NCBI GenBank assembly: GCA_910579835.1
Contig: CAJTWQ010000061.1
Span: 1 to 8,524, forward strand
Source of the DNA: an uncultured Ruminococcus sp.
GTDB lineage: Bacteria; Bacillota; Clostridia; Oscillospirales; Ruminococcaceae
Reading direction: 5' to 3'
Length of the DNA: 8,524 nucleotides
In this document: piece after piece, positions 1 to 5,315 of the stretch
Layout: each line of letters begins with the position of its first letter
How positions within the stretch are numbered: position 1 is the first letter of the stretch
The notes under the pieces: model-generated
What the model saw: the letters and a program-made list of their open reading frames with translations, nothing else
Told to the model about the DNA's origin: nothing
Database searches by the model: none
Program-made: the position numbers and the translations under genes

Positions 1-1
1 T

Positions 2-823
2 CAGTCAGAAGCCTTAAGAAAACATATTAACAGTGGTGTTCCATTGAATTCGCTTTTTGAATATGTCCTGAATGACGGTATAAATCTTGCGGATCAGGTA
101 AGCACAAGAACTCTGGTTGCAAAAAACGAGCTTCTTTCTACAGGCAAGGTGACTATAAAGGAAAATAATCTTAATTTATCTGTTGATTACGGTGTGACAG
201 CCGATCAGACTAATTTAACAATCGACCTTTCCACATCCGCCGATGTTCCCGGACAGATTCAATCAATTATTGATAAAGCGACGGAAATGGGTGTTATTAT
301 CACTGGAATGCTTCTTACTAAAAGGAATCTTACAAAGATAAGAAACAATACGGCTATTCAGAAAGTTATCAGCGGAAATGCTCTTACAGGTGCAACAGTG
401 CGCATATCGGCTCTTAACGCCTATCTTTCCGAAGAATTCAATATTAATACGGTCATAACAAACGATCTGCAATATGGTGAAAAGGTAACAATGGGAACAG
501 ATGGACGGCCTGTTGTAACAAGCAAGAAATATTATCCTGATAATAAGATAACATTTTTTGCGACTAATCCTTCCGGTAAGCTTGGAGTAGGTCTCTGGGG
601 TGATCCCCCTGAGCTTGATCTTAACAAGATAGCAAGGGTAAGCGGAAGCTCTGTATCGCCTTATATTTACGTTACACAATATGAAACTCCCGATCCCGCC
701 GTTATCTGGACAAAGGCAAGCGCACTCTTTATGCCGGTGCTTTACGATCCGTCAAGCCTGTTTATAGCCACGATCACAGAACCAGCTAAAGAACCGACAG
801 GCGAAGATGAAGAAGGTGTCTAA
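2..823 (+). CDS. Major capsid protein, lambda gpE-like (5'-truncated)
   Basis: This is the last 273 residues of the shell-forming capsid protein. The reading frame is open from base 2, so the true start lies before the window; the TTG at 44 is an internal codon. Recognisable features of the Phage_cap_E (HK97-fold) family are an early helical stretch ending in LLSTGKVTI, a central segment where a 'mature residue/restart' helix (MLLTKRNLTKIRNN) leads into a LNAYLSEEFNI stretch, and the C-terminal core motif KKYYPDNKITFF followed by GKLGVGLWGDPPE. The C-terminus is a short acidic tail (EPTGEDEEGV). It is followed after two bases by the next gene, as in a typical head operon. Family assignment is from motif memory, not a search; scaffold, protease and portal genes would be expected just upstream. 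Confidence 0.87.
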   Translation, partial: QSEALRKHINSGVPLNSLFEYVLNDGINLADQVSTRTLVAKNELLSTGKVTIKENNLNLSVDYGVTADQTNLTIDLSTSADVPGQIQSIIDKATEMGVIITGMLLTKRNLTKIRNNTAIQKVISGNALTGATVRISALNAYLSEEFNINTVITNDLQYGEKVTMGTDGRPVVTSKKYYPDNKITFFATNPSGKLGVGLWGDPPELDLNKIARVSGSSVSPYIYVTQYETPDPAVIWTKASALFMPVLYDPSSLFIATITEPAKEPTGEDEEGV

Positions 824-825
824 TA

Positions 826-1119
826 ATGTACAGGGTATTACATAAATTCAGAGATTTGCAGGATAAAAACTATATTTACAACGAGGGTGATATATACCCT
901 CGTAAGGGGCTTAACCCCGGCACCGAACGCATTGAAGAACTTGAAAGCGGTAAGAACAGACGTAATATTTCGCTGATAGAGTATATCCCCGAAGATATCG
1001 AGGATGAAGAAACGGCGGAAGTTTCTGAATCTACTGAGATAAAACCCAAAACAACAAAAAGAAAAGGGCGTGTTAAAAATGCCGAAAGTAACACTGACGG
1101 AGATATGCAGGGAGATTAA
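826..1119 (+). CDS. Small acidic protein between capsid and connector genes, unknown function
   Basis: A 97-residue protein starting two bases after the capsid stop (TAATAATG), with an AG-rich stretch (GAAGAAGG) upstream as ribosome binding site. The first 55 residues (MYRVLHKFRDLQDKNYIYN..., then GDIYPRKGL and an RIEELESGKNRR segment) look like a small folded domain often found right after capsid genes in Firmicutes siphophages. The remaining part is low-complexity: an acidic run (PEDIEDEETAE) followed by a basic run (KPKTTKRKGR), probably disordered. There is no signal peptide or membrane segment. Position suggests a capsid decoration or head-completion accessory role, but nothing in the sequence proves that. 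Its 3' end overlaps the next gene by 41 bases in a different frame. Confidence 0.75.
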   Translation: MYRVLHKFRDLQDKNYIYNEGDIYPRKGLNPGTERIEELESGKNRRNISLIEYIPEDIEDEETAEVSESTEIKPKTTKRKGRVKNAESNTDGDMQGD

Positions 1120-1522
1120 TAACTGGTTCGAGCGCGGAATATATCCAGGAAATTACACTATTTCAAGCGGAGAAATTGAGCTTGCAGGCAGCAATATAAA
1201 GCTGCTTGCAGGTCAGTATTTCCGTATCAAAGGAAGCGTTTTAAATGACGGCGTATACCAATATCCTTGCAAAGGTCTTAAAGACGAAGAATTCAAAGGA
1301 TTTTTATGTGCTATGGCGATTCCTCCGGATGTAATTAATCTTTCTGAGGAAATAAACTTATGGTGTAATAAGTATTCAGAAATCATTAACAGCCCATATC
1401 AGAGTGAAAGCTTTAAAGGGTACACCTACACTAGAAGTACACAAAACGGTTCGGGAAGTGCAGATGCGCTTACATGGCAAATGCAATTCAGAAGCAGATT
1501 AAATAAATGGAGGAAGTTATAA
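1079..1522 (+). CDS. Head-tail connector adaptor (HK97 gp6 / SPP1 gp15-like)
   Basis: A 147-residue protein predicted to form the ring that docks beneath the portal and links it to the neck. The ATG at 1079 is chosen because AAAAGGG lies about 10 bases upstream; a GTG at 1070 in the same frame is possible. The distinctive C-terminal half reads INLWCNKYSEIINSPYQSES, then FKGYTYTR, and ends LTWQMQFRSRLNKWRKL. This 'Y-x-S-E-S-F-x-G-Y-(S/T)-Y' plus terminal 'W-x-x-x-F-x-x-R-L-N-x-W-R-K-L' pattern is typical of small adaptor proteins encoded right after the capsid gene in Clostridia phages. The N-terminal half (ICREINNWFERG, ISSGEIEL) is less familiar. It sits between capsid and head-closure genes, where the adaptor is expected. 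The family name is recalled, not searched. Confidence 0.72.
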   Translation: MPKVTLTEICREINNWFERGIYPGNYTISSGEIELAGSNIKLLAGQYFRIKGSVLNDGVYQYPCKGLKDEEFKGFLCAMAIPPDVINLSEEINLWCNKYSEIINSPYQSESFKGYTYTRSTQNGSGSADALTWQMQFRSRLNKWRKL

Positions 1523-1887
1523 TGTCGTTACTTAAAGAATCAATGGAAAAATGCGTAATGCTTAATCAAGGAATAGTCGACGACGGCTATGGCGGTTTTG
1601 TCAATGAGGTTACGGAGGGCGCATATTTTGAAGCGGCAATAGCTCTTGACAACTCCACAGAAGCAAGAATTGCAGAAAAACAGGGAGTTACAGCATTATA
1701 TACTATTACAACGTCAAAAGCGTTGAATTTACAGTATCATAATCTTTTTAAAAGACTGTCTGACGGAAAGATATTCCGCGTGACATCTGACGGAGATGAT
1801 GTATATACTCCCGCTTCTTCAACGCTGGATATGCGCTGTGTATCTGCCGAAGAATACGAACTCCCGAGGAGTGTCCGCAATGGATAA
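1522..1887 (+). CDS. Head closure / head-tail joining protein (SPP1 gp16-like)
   Basis: A 121-residue protein. The ATG at 1522 is preferred over the one at 1507 because GGAGG (1509-1513) lies 8 bases upstream and the ATG shares its A with the previous gene's TAA (TAATG), a translational-coupling arrangement. The sequence runs MSLLKESMEKCVMLN, then DGYGGF, then TEARIAEKQGVTALYTIT, then LFKRLSDGKIFRVTS, and near the end EYELP. This DGYGG / EARIAEKQGV / G-K-I-F-R-V-T-S order is characteristic of the small beta-barrel head-closure proteins that follow the adaptor and plug the connector after DNA packaging. It overlaps the next start by 8 bases. Assignment rests on motif pattern plus gene order. 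Confidence 0.75.
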   Translation: MSLLKESMEKCVMLNQGIVDDGYGGFVNEVTEGAYFEAAIALDNSTEARIAEKQGVTALYTITTSKALNLQYHNLFKRLSDGKIFRVTSDGDDVYTPASSTLDMRCVSAEEYELPRSVRNG

Positions 1888-2251
1888 ATCACAGGCTCTT
1901 CATGCTTTTTGGAGCAGTTTCGGGCTTAAAGCCTATGATGAAAATTCTGTTCCCGACAATGCAGTTATGCCCTATATAACTTATCAAACGGCGACCGACA
2001 GCGTCGGCAATAAATTGCTGCTCAATGCATCAATATGGGACATCTCTACCTCATGGGCATGGATAAGTCAAAAAGCGGATCAGATTGCCGAATACATAGG
2101 CAAATATGGTCATTTGTCGGTAAAAATTGATACCGGCTATATGTATATTTCCAAAGCTTCGCCGTTTGCGCAGCGAATGAGCGATGAAAACAACAAAAAT
2201 ATAAAACGAATAATTATACAAATCCAAGCCGAATTTTTAACGGCTTACTAA
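1880..2251 (+). CDS. Tail completion / tail terminator protein
   Basis: A 123-residue protein starting at ATG 1880, inside the end of the previous gene, with GAGGA (1866-1870) nine bases upstream. The same frame is open further upstream (to 1796) but that part has no ribosome binding site and is the shadow of the previous gene. Features are AFWSSFGLKAYDENSVPD, PYITYQTATDS, ISTSWAWISQKADQIAEYIG and a conserved end SPFAQRMSDENN followed by IIIQIQAEFLTAY. This matches the tail completion family found just before the major tail protein in Firmicutes siphophages, where it caps the head-proximal end of the tail tube and joins it to the head. No separate neck protein (HK97 gp10-like) lies between it and the closure gene. 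Confidence 0.75.
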   Translation: MDKSQALHAFWSSFGLKAYDENSVPDNAVMPYITYQTATDSVGNKLLLNASIWDISTSWAWISQKADQIAEYIGKYGHLSVKIDTGYMYISKASPFAQRMSDENNKNIKRIIIQIQAEFLTAY

Positions 2252-2272
2252 ATTAAAAAAGGAGTGTTTTTT

Positions 2273-2854
2273 ATGGGAAAATTTACTGTTATTCCGCAGG
2301 CAACATTTGAAGAAATGCAGCTTGACGCGGGTGTGCTTTTAAGAAAATTTGATCCTGCAAATCCTGCCGAACCAGCGGACGAAGATATTATATGCGCAAC
2401 AACAGGCGGTATCACTATCACCTGTACGCCTACATATTCAGACATGGGAAGCGACGTAGACAATGTTCCTAACAACATGATGGAATTCAAGCATCTTGAC
2501 GGTTGGGAGTGCTCAATTGCATTTACAGCTTTGGGAACGTCTAAAGAATCGATACGATTTGCACTGGGCGCAGCTGATATAAACGCTGATACCGGAGCGA
2601 TTAAACCCCGTGCAGACCTTAAACAGACAGACTTTTCGGATATATCATGGGTGGGAGACCGTGCAGACGGCGGAATGGTCGCCGCAGTGCTCAAAAACGG
2701 TCTTTCAACATCTGGCTTGTCACTGAAAACAACCAAAAATGGCAAGGGACAGATTTCTGTTACAATAACTGGTCACGTTTCAATTAAAAAGCAAAAAGAA
2801 GTACCTATGGAATTCTATAGCGCGGATGCCTCTACAGAACCGGAAGCCGCTTAA
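2273..2854 (+). CDS. Major tail protein (tail tube subunit)
   Basis: A 193-residue protein forming the stacked hexamer rings of the non-contractile tail tube. Start is ATG 2273: AAGGAG precedes it, with GGAG at 2261-2264 eight bases upstream; the GTG at 2264 overlaps that site and is rejected. Features in order are MGKFTVIPQATFEEMQLDAG, a DIICATTGGITITCTPTYSD segment, NNMMEFKHLDGWECSIAFTALG, then DFSDISWVGDRADGGM, and the C-terminal TTKNGKGQISVTITGHVS leading to VPMEFYS. This closely follows the tail-tube pattern of Clostridia siphophages (a beta-sandwich protein of about 190-200 residues). A 21-base gap before it and a strong ribosome binding site fit a highly expressed structural gene. It sits directly upstream of the chaperone genes, as expected. 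Confidence 0.85.
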   Translation: MGKFTVIPQATFEEMQLDAGVLLRKFDPANPAEPADEDIICATTGGITITCTPTYSDMGSDVDNVPNNMMEFKHLDGWECSIAFTALGTSKESIRFALGAADINADTGAIKPRADLKQTDFSDISWVGDRADGGMVAAVLKNGLSTSGLSLKTTKNGKGQISVTITGHVSIKKQKEVPMEFYSADASTEPEAA

Positions 2855-2879
2855 AATGTACTAAAAGGAGTTAATTATT

Positions 2880-3239
2880 ATGAACGCATTTAATTATAAT
2901 TCGGATGATTCCCTTGACGCTTTTGCCGATCTTCTTGAACCGGCAAGCGTTATCATGGGGGATGCGGAGCTTAAAAATTTGCTTAAAAGCGATCAGCCGA
3001 GAATAAAGGCAGTTAAATATGCTATAAAAAATCACAAAAAAGAGGTTAAAGAAATTCTTGCAATATTCGATGGAGAATCCCCGGAAACATACAAGGTTAA
3101 TATTCTTACTCTTCCTTTTAAGTTTATGGAGCTGCTCAATACGCCTGAGATCATTCAGCTTTTTACTGCGCAGAGTCGGAGGAACAGTGTAAGCACTTCT
3201 GGCTCTGCTACGGAGAATACAGAGGGCGGCGGCGAATAA
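2880..3239 (+). CDS. Tail assembly chaperone, gpG-like
   Basis: A 119-residue, mostly helical protein between the tail tube and tape measure genes, the position held by lambda gpG and its analogues. GGAG at 2867-2870 lies nine bases before the ATG. The N-terminal two thirds (SLDAFADLLEPASVIMGDAE, KAVKYAIKNHKKEVKEILAI, ILTLPFKFMELLNTPEIIQL) are the folded helical part; the C-terminus (SRRNSVSTSGSATENTEGGGE) is a flexible Ser/Gly/Glu-rich tail. Proteins of this kind coat the tape measure protein and recruit tube subunits during assembly. The next small ORF lies in the -1 frame and begins nine bases after this stop, the arrangement of a G/GT pair. Function is inferred from position and helical character. 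Confidence 0.72.
   Translation: MNAFNYNSDDSLDAFADLLEPASVIMGDAELKNLLKSDQPRIKAVKYAIKNHKKEVKEILAIFDGESPETYKVNILTLPFKFMELLNTPEIIQLFTAQSRRNSVSTSGSATENTEGGGE
3149..3239 (+). other. Possible programmed -1 frameshift window (G to GT)
   Basis: The frame of the downstream ORF (3248-3454) is open back to 3149, just after a TGA at 3146-3148. A -1 shift anywhere between there and the gpG stop at 3237-3239 would therefore yield a fused G-T protein, as in lambda and many siphophages. No canonical X-XXY-YYZ slippery heptamer is present. The best local candidates are the T run at 3160-3164 (codons CTT TTT) and the GGC GGC GGC run at 3226-3234, neither a good double-slip site. Gene order and frame support the idea; sequence at the slip site does not. 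Confidence 0.35.
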
Positions 3240-3247
3240 AGCCATTT

Positions 3248-3454
3248 ATGCGGTATTTTGCGTCAAAATACGAGCAGTACAGCCATGACCAGATATACCG
3301 CATATATATGTCCGAAATGCTGAGAGCGATAACAGGCTCAAACGTGCGCTATTCAGACCTTATCGAAACAAAACAGCCTGCCGATACACGGACAAGCAGC
3401 GAGATTATTGCGAATATGAAGTCTAAGCTGAAAAAAATAGGAGAGGAGGAATAA
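3248..3454 (+). CDS. Small tail assembly protein, gpT-like domain
   Basis: A 68-residue ORF between the gpG-like chaperone and the tape measure gene, in the -1 frame relative to the former. It reads RYFASKYEQYSHDQIYRIYMSE, then a basic/polar middle, then ADTRTSSEIIANMKSKLKKI with an acidic end. The aromatic-rich N-terminus and the 'D-T-R-(S/T)-x-x-E-I' segment recur in the small protein found at this position in related Clostridia phages. By analogy with lambda gpT it would bind tail tube subunits and bring them to the tape measure. No convincing ribosome binding site precedes the ATG at 3248 (GGCGGCGGCGAATAAAGCC), so it may be made by frameshifting, or by reinitiation after the stop nine bases upstream. 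Confidence 0.62.
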   Translation: MRYFASKYEQYSHDQIYRIYMSEMLRAITGSNVRYSDLIETKQPADTRTSSEIIANMKSKLKKIGEEE

Positions 3455-3457
3455 AGC

Positions 3458-4450
3458 ATGGATGTATTTGACCTTTTTGGTAAGATTTCTCTTGATACAA
3501 GCGGTTTTGAAAATGCTCTGAAAACGGCAATTGAGGGTGGAAAAAATCTTGCTGCATCTCTGGGCAACGTGGTGAATATTTCCGGGAACGTTCAAAAAGG
3601 CGTTTCGGCTATGTCCGAACAGTATAATAAAGCTGCTGAAAACGTCAAAAAATCGACGACCGAAACGGAGAAAAATGCGGAGAGCTTTGAAAATGCTGCC
3701 GATTCTTTAGAGGAATATTCTGAAAAAAGTGAGGAAGCAACTGAAAGCAGTGAAAAGCTTATAGCTACTGAAAGTGAAATACGGTCAATGGTTATGAAAC
3801 TTGCCCATCAGTTTGAAAAAAGCGGTATGGACAAAAGCAAAGCTATGAAAAAAGCGAATGAAGAAATCAGATCGCAGTACACCAAAACGGCTGAGGAAGT
3901 CGAAAAAAGCAGTGACAAAATTAATAAATCTCAGAAAGAAACATCAAAGGAATCGGAAAAGGATTCAAAAGATTTTGTGAAAAACTGGGACAGTGCCGCA
4001 GAAGGGTTAAAAAGCATTGCAGGAAAAATAAAAAACGCTCTTGAAACAGCTGCTAAAGTCGGAGCGGCTGCCGTTGGAGTTGCTTCATCTGGGTTAGGCG
4101 TTCTGCTTAAACAATCAGTGGATAGTTACGCAAACTATGAGCAGCTTGTTGGCGGTGTTGATACGTTGTTTAAAGAAAGTTCCGCAAAGGTTCAGCAATA
4201 TGCCGATCAGGCTTATCGAACCGCCGGAATGTCCGCAAATGAGTACATGGAAACTGTAACATCGTTTTCAGCTTCACTTTTACAAGGTCTCGATAAAGAT
4301 ACAGATAAAGCGGCAGATGTAGCAAATCAAGCAATGGTTGACATGAGCGATAACGCCAATAAGATGGGCACTGATATAGCATCAATACAAAACGCTTATC
4401 AGGGATTTGCGAAGCAGAATTATACCATGCTCGATAATCTTAAACTGGGT
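3458..4450 (+). CDS. Tape measure protein, exon 1 (residues 1-331)
   Basis: First exon of the protein that sets tail length and is packed inside the tail tube. GAGGAGG (3443-3449) lies eight bases before ATG 3458. Residues 1-50 (DVFDLFGKISLDTSGFENAL) are a typical tape measure N-terminus. Residues about 55-180 are extremely Lys/Glu/Ser-rich and probably coiled coil. Residues 195-217 are a small-residue hydrophobic stretch (VGAAAVGVASSGLGVLL). Residues 220-331 are the conserved TP901-type core (YANYEQLVGGVDTLF, YRTAGMSANEYMETVTSF, AYQGFAKQNYTMLDNLKLG). Translation without splicing would run seven codons into the intron and stop at TAA 4472-4474, giving 338 residues. Joining at 4450/5316 restores the frame and continues the conserved motif as LKLG-YGGTAGEM, strong evidence that this is one gene interrupted by an intron. 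Confidence 0.9.
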
Positions 4451-4481
4451 AAACTCCACTATTGCTCAGTATAAACCTCGT

Positions 4482-4524
4482 GAAAACGGTGAACCCCCTA
4501 ACGTAAAGCCGAGGGAAACACCGT
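4482..4524 (-). terminator. Possible weak terminator of the antisense HNH transcript
   Basis: Read on the minus strand, the intron's P4-P5 region forms ACGGTG-TTT-CCCT ... AGGG-...-CACCGT followed by TTTT (the last three Ts being 4485-4483). It begins only six bases after the endonuclease stop. The stem is reasonable but the T tract is short (TTTTC), so termination would be weak at best. The complementarity already exists because of P4 and P5, so this may be coincidental. Confidence 0.25.
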
Positions 4525-4530
4525 GCAAAG

Positions 4531-5079
4531 TTAATTGATTTTTTTCTTGACATACTCAAATTTATATCCACGCATTTTACCACGAACACCTATTATCCCT
4601 TTGGATAACATTAAGGAGATATTTCCTAATGTTGTGTTAAAATAAGCAGCGGTGTCGGTGATGCTATCAAAATTTAAAACGAAATCATTATCATCCCATG
4701 AGACATGACCGCCACCACGTTTTTTTCGTGTTTCGGTATAATGATATACCTTGATTTTTTCACTTCTAACACCATGAGTGTCGAAACGAGAATTATTCTC
4801 GCTATATGATGCCCAACGCAGGTTATCGAGTGAATTGTTTTGACGATTACCGTCAATGTGGTCTATGGTTGGTTTGTTTTCGGGATTTGGAATAAAAGCT
4901 TCTGCAAGTAAGCGATGCAAGGTTCTTTTGCAAGGTTTACCATTCATCCATAAATCAACAGTTAAATAACCATTGTTTTTATTGATGTAAGGCTTTTTAA
5001 TGTGTCCAGTGGTGTTATTTTTTACAATGCCTGAGTTTGAGATTGAGTAGTTAGGTGCTGAAATAATGGGTACAAACAT
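4531..5079 (-). CDS. HNH homing endonuclease, intron-encoded, antisense to the intron
   Basis: A 182-residue endonuclease that would cut intronless copies of the tape measure gene and drive intron spread. The start at 5079 is chosen because GGAGG (5092-5088) lies eight bases upstream; an in-frame ATG at 5103 coincides with the predicted transcript start and lacks a leader. Residues 1-48 (VPIISAPNYSISNSG, then INKNNGYLTVDLW) match a NUMOD4 DNA-binding domain. Residues 51-90 are the HNH core: LHRLLAEAF with His55, DHIDGN with Asp73-His74 and Asn78, then NNSLDNLRW. Residues 138-177 (SITDTAAYFN...ISLMLSKG...MRGYKFEYV) resemble a NUMOD1 helix-turn-helix. This is the I-HmuI-like layout, apparently intact. 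It fills the P6a loop exactly: its TAA lies in the 5' strand of P6a. Orientation opposite to the host gene is unusual. Confidence 0.92.
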   Translation of the reverse strand: MFVPIISAPNYSISNSGIVKNNTTGHIKKPYINKNNGYLTVDLWMNGKPCKRTLHRLLAEAFIPNPENKPTIDHIDGNRQNNSLDNLRWASYSENNSRFDTHGVRSEKIKVYHYTETRKKRGGGHVSWDDNDFVLNFDSITDTAAYFNTTLGNISLMLSKGIIGVRGKMRGYKFEYVKKKIN

Positions 5080-5087
5080 ATATAATA

Positions 5088-5092
5088 CCTCC
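5088..5092 (-). promoter_or_regulatory. Ribosome binding site deciding the HNH start
   Basis: GGAGG on the minus strand, followed by eight bases (TATTATAT) and ATG at 5079. It sets the endonuclease start eight codons downstream of the longest possible ORF start at 5103. Confidence 0.8.
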
Positions 5093-5109
5093 ACGCATTC
5101 CATATATTT

Positions 5110-5138
5110 ATTTTACCATACATTCAGCAAAATGTCAA
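5110..5138 (-). promoter_or_regulatory. Sigma70-type promoter for the antisense HNH gene
   Basis: On the minus strand, TTGACA (5138-5133), a perfect -35 consensus, is followed by exactly 17 bases and TAAAAT (5115-5110), a five-of-six -10 match. Transcription would start near 5103, about 11 bases before the GGAGG at 5092 and about 24 bases before the ATG at 5079. The -35 box overlaps the 3' strand of intron stem P6a (5135-5142), so the same bases serve RNA folding on one strand and promoter function on the other. This is a sequence match; activity is inferred. Confidence 0.78.
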
Positions 5139-5315
5139 TTAAAATGTGTAACGACTATCGAAAACACGCTTCAATTTAGCGGAAGTGAGTAGAGTACATT
5201 CAAGTGAATGGAAGTGCGAGGGACTTTTAAAGTCAAGAGATAGTCTAATCTGTATAGAAATATGCAGCAGCTTAAAAAGCGGCATAAGATTAACGACCTT
5301 ATGTGAATGTTGATG

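Larger units (their letters stand above)
4451..5315 (+). ncRNA. Group I self-splicing intron, subgroup IA type
   Basis: An 865-nt intron. Pairings found by eye: P1, exon ACTGGGT (4444-4450) with the guide GCTCAGT (4464-4470), leaving the diagnostic U-G pair at the splice site; P10, exon 2 bases 5317-5323 (ATGGTGG) with 4456-4462 (CCACTAT), seven pairs; P3, CCTCGTG (4476-4482) with TGCGAGG (5215-5221); P4, ACGGTG (4486-4491) with CACCGT (4519-4524); P5, CCCT with AGGG inside P4, separated by A-rich joints; P6 GCA/TGT and P6a TTAATTGA (4531-4538) with TCAATTAA (5135-5142); P7, GACTATC (5153-5159) with GATAGTC (5239-5245); hairpins at 5167-5181 and 5197-5210 in the P7.1/7.2 position; P8, GACTT/AAGTC (5222-5234); P9, TAATCT/AGATTA (5246-5292). 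The last base is G5315. Extra hairpins between P7 and P3 are typical of subgroup IA. P2 appears absent. Confidence 0.93.

Noticed and set aside
1796..1879. Longer N-terminus for the tail completion protein starting at 1796
   Set aside because: This stretch is out-of-frame coding sequence of the head closure gene; the ATG at 1880 has the ribosome binding site and matches the family's start.
2248..2745. 165-residue minus-strand ORF opposite the major tail protein
   Set aside because: It is fully covered by a confidently identified tail protein gene on the other strand and resembles no known protein.
4486..4545. Plus-strand terminator: P4-P5 hairpin followed by a T run at 4539-4545
   Set aside because: The T run is 14 bases from the hairpin base, too far for an intrinsic terminator, and the hairpin is explained as P4-P5.
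5222..5234. Perfect inverted repeat GACTTTTAAAGTC as an operator
   Set aside because: It sits immediately after P3 and before P7 in the intron, the exact place of P8.
5307..5315. ATG at 5307 as start of a separate downstream tape measure gene
   Set aside because: No ribosome binding site precedes it, the first three codons (ATG TTG ATG) lie within the intron, and the P10 pairing plus terminal G place the exon boundary at 5315/5316.
4451..5315. Group II intron or transposable element
   Set aside because: No GUGYG start, domain V or reverse transcriptase; no terminal inverted repeats or transposase. The P3-P8 core identifies group I.
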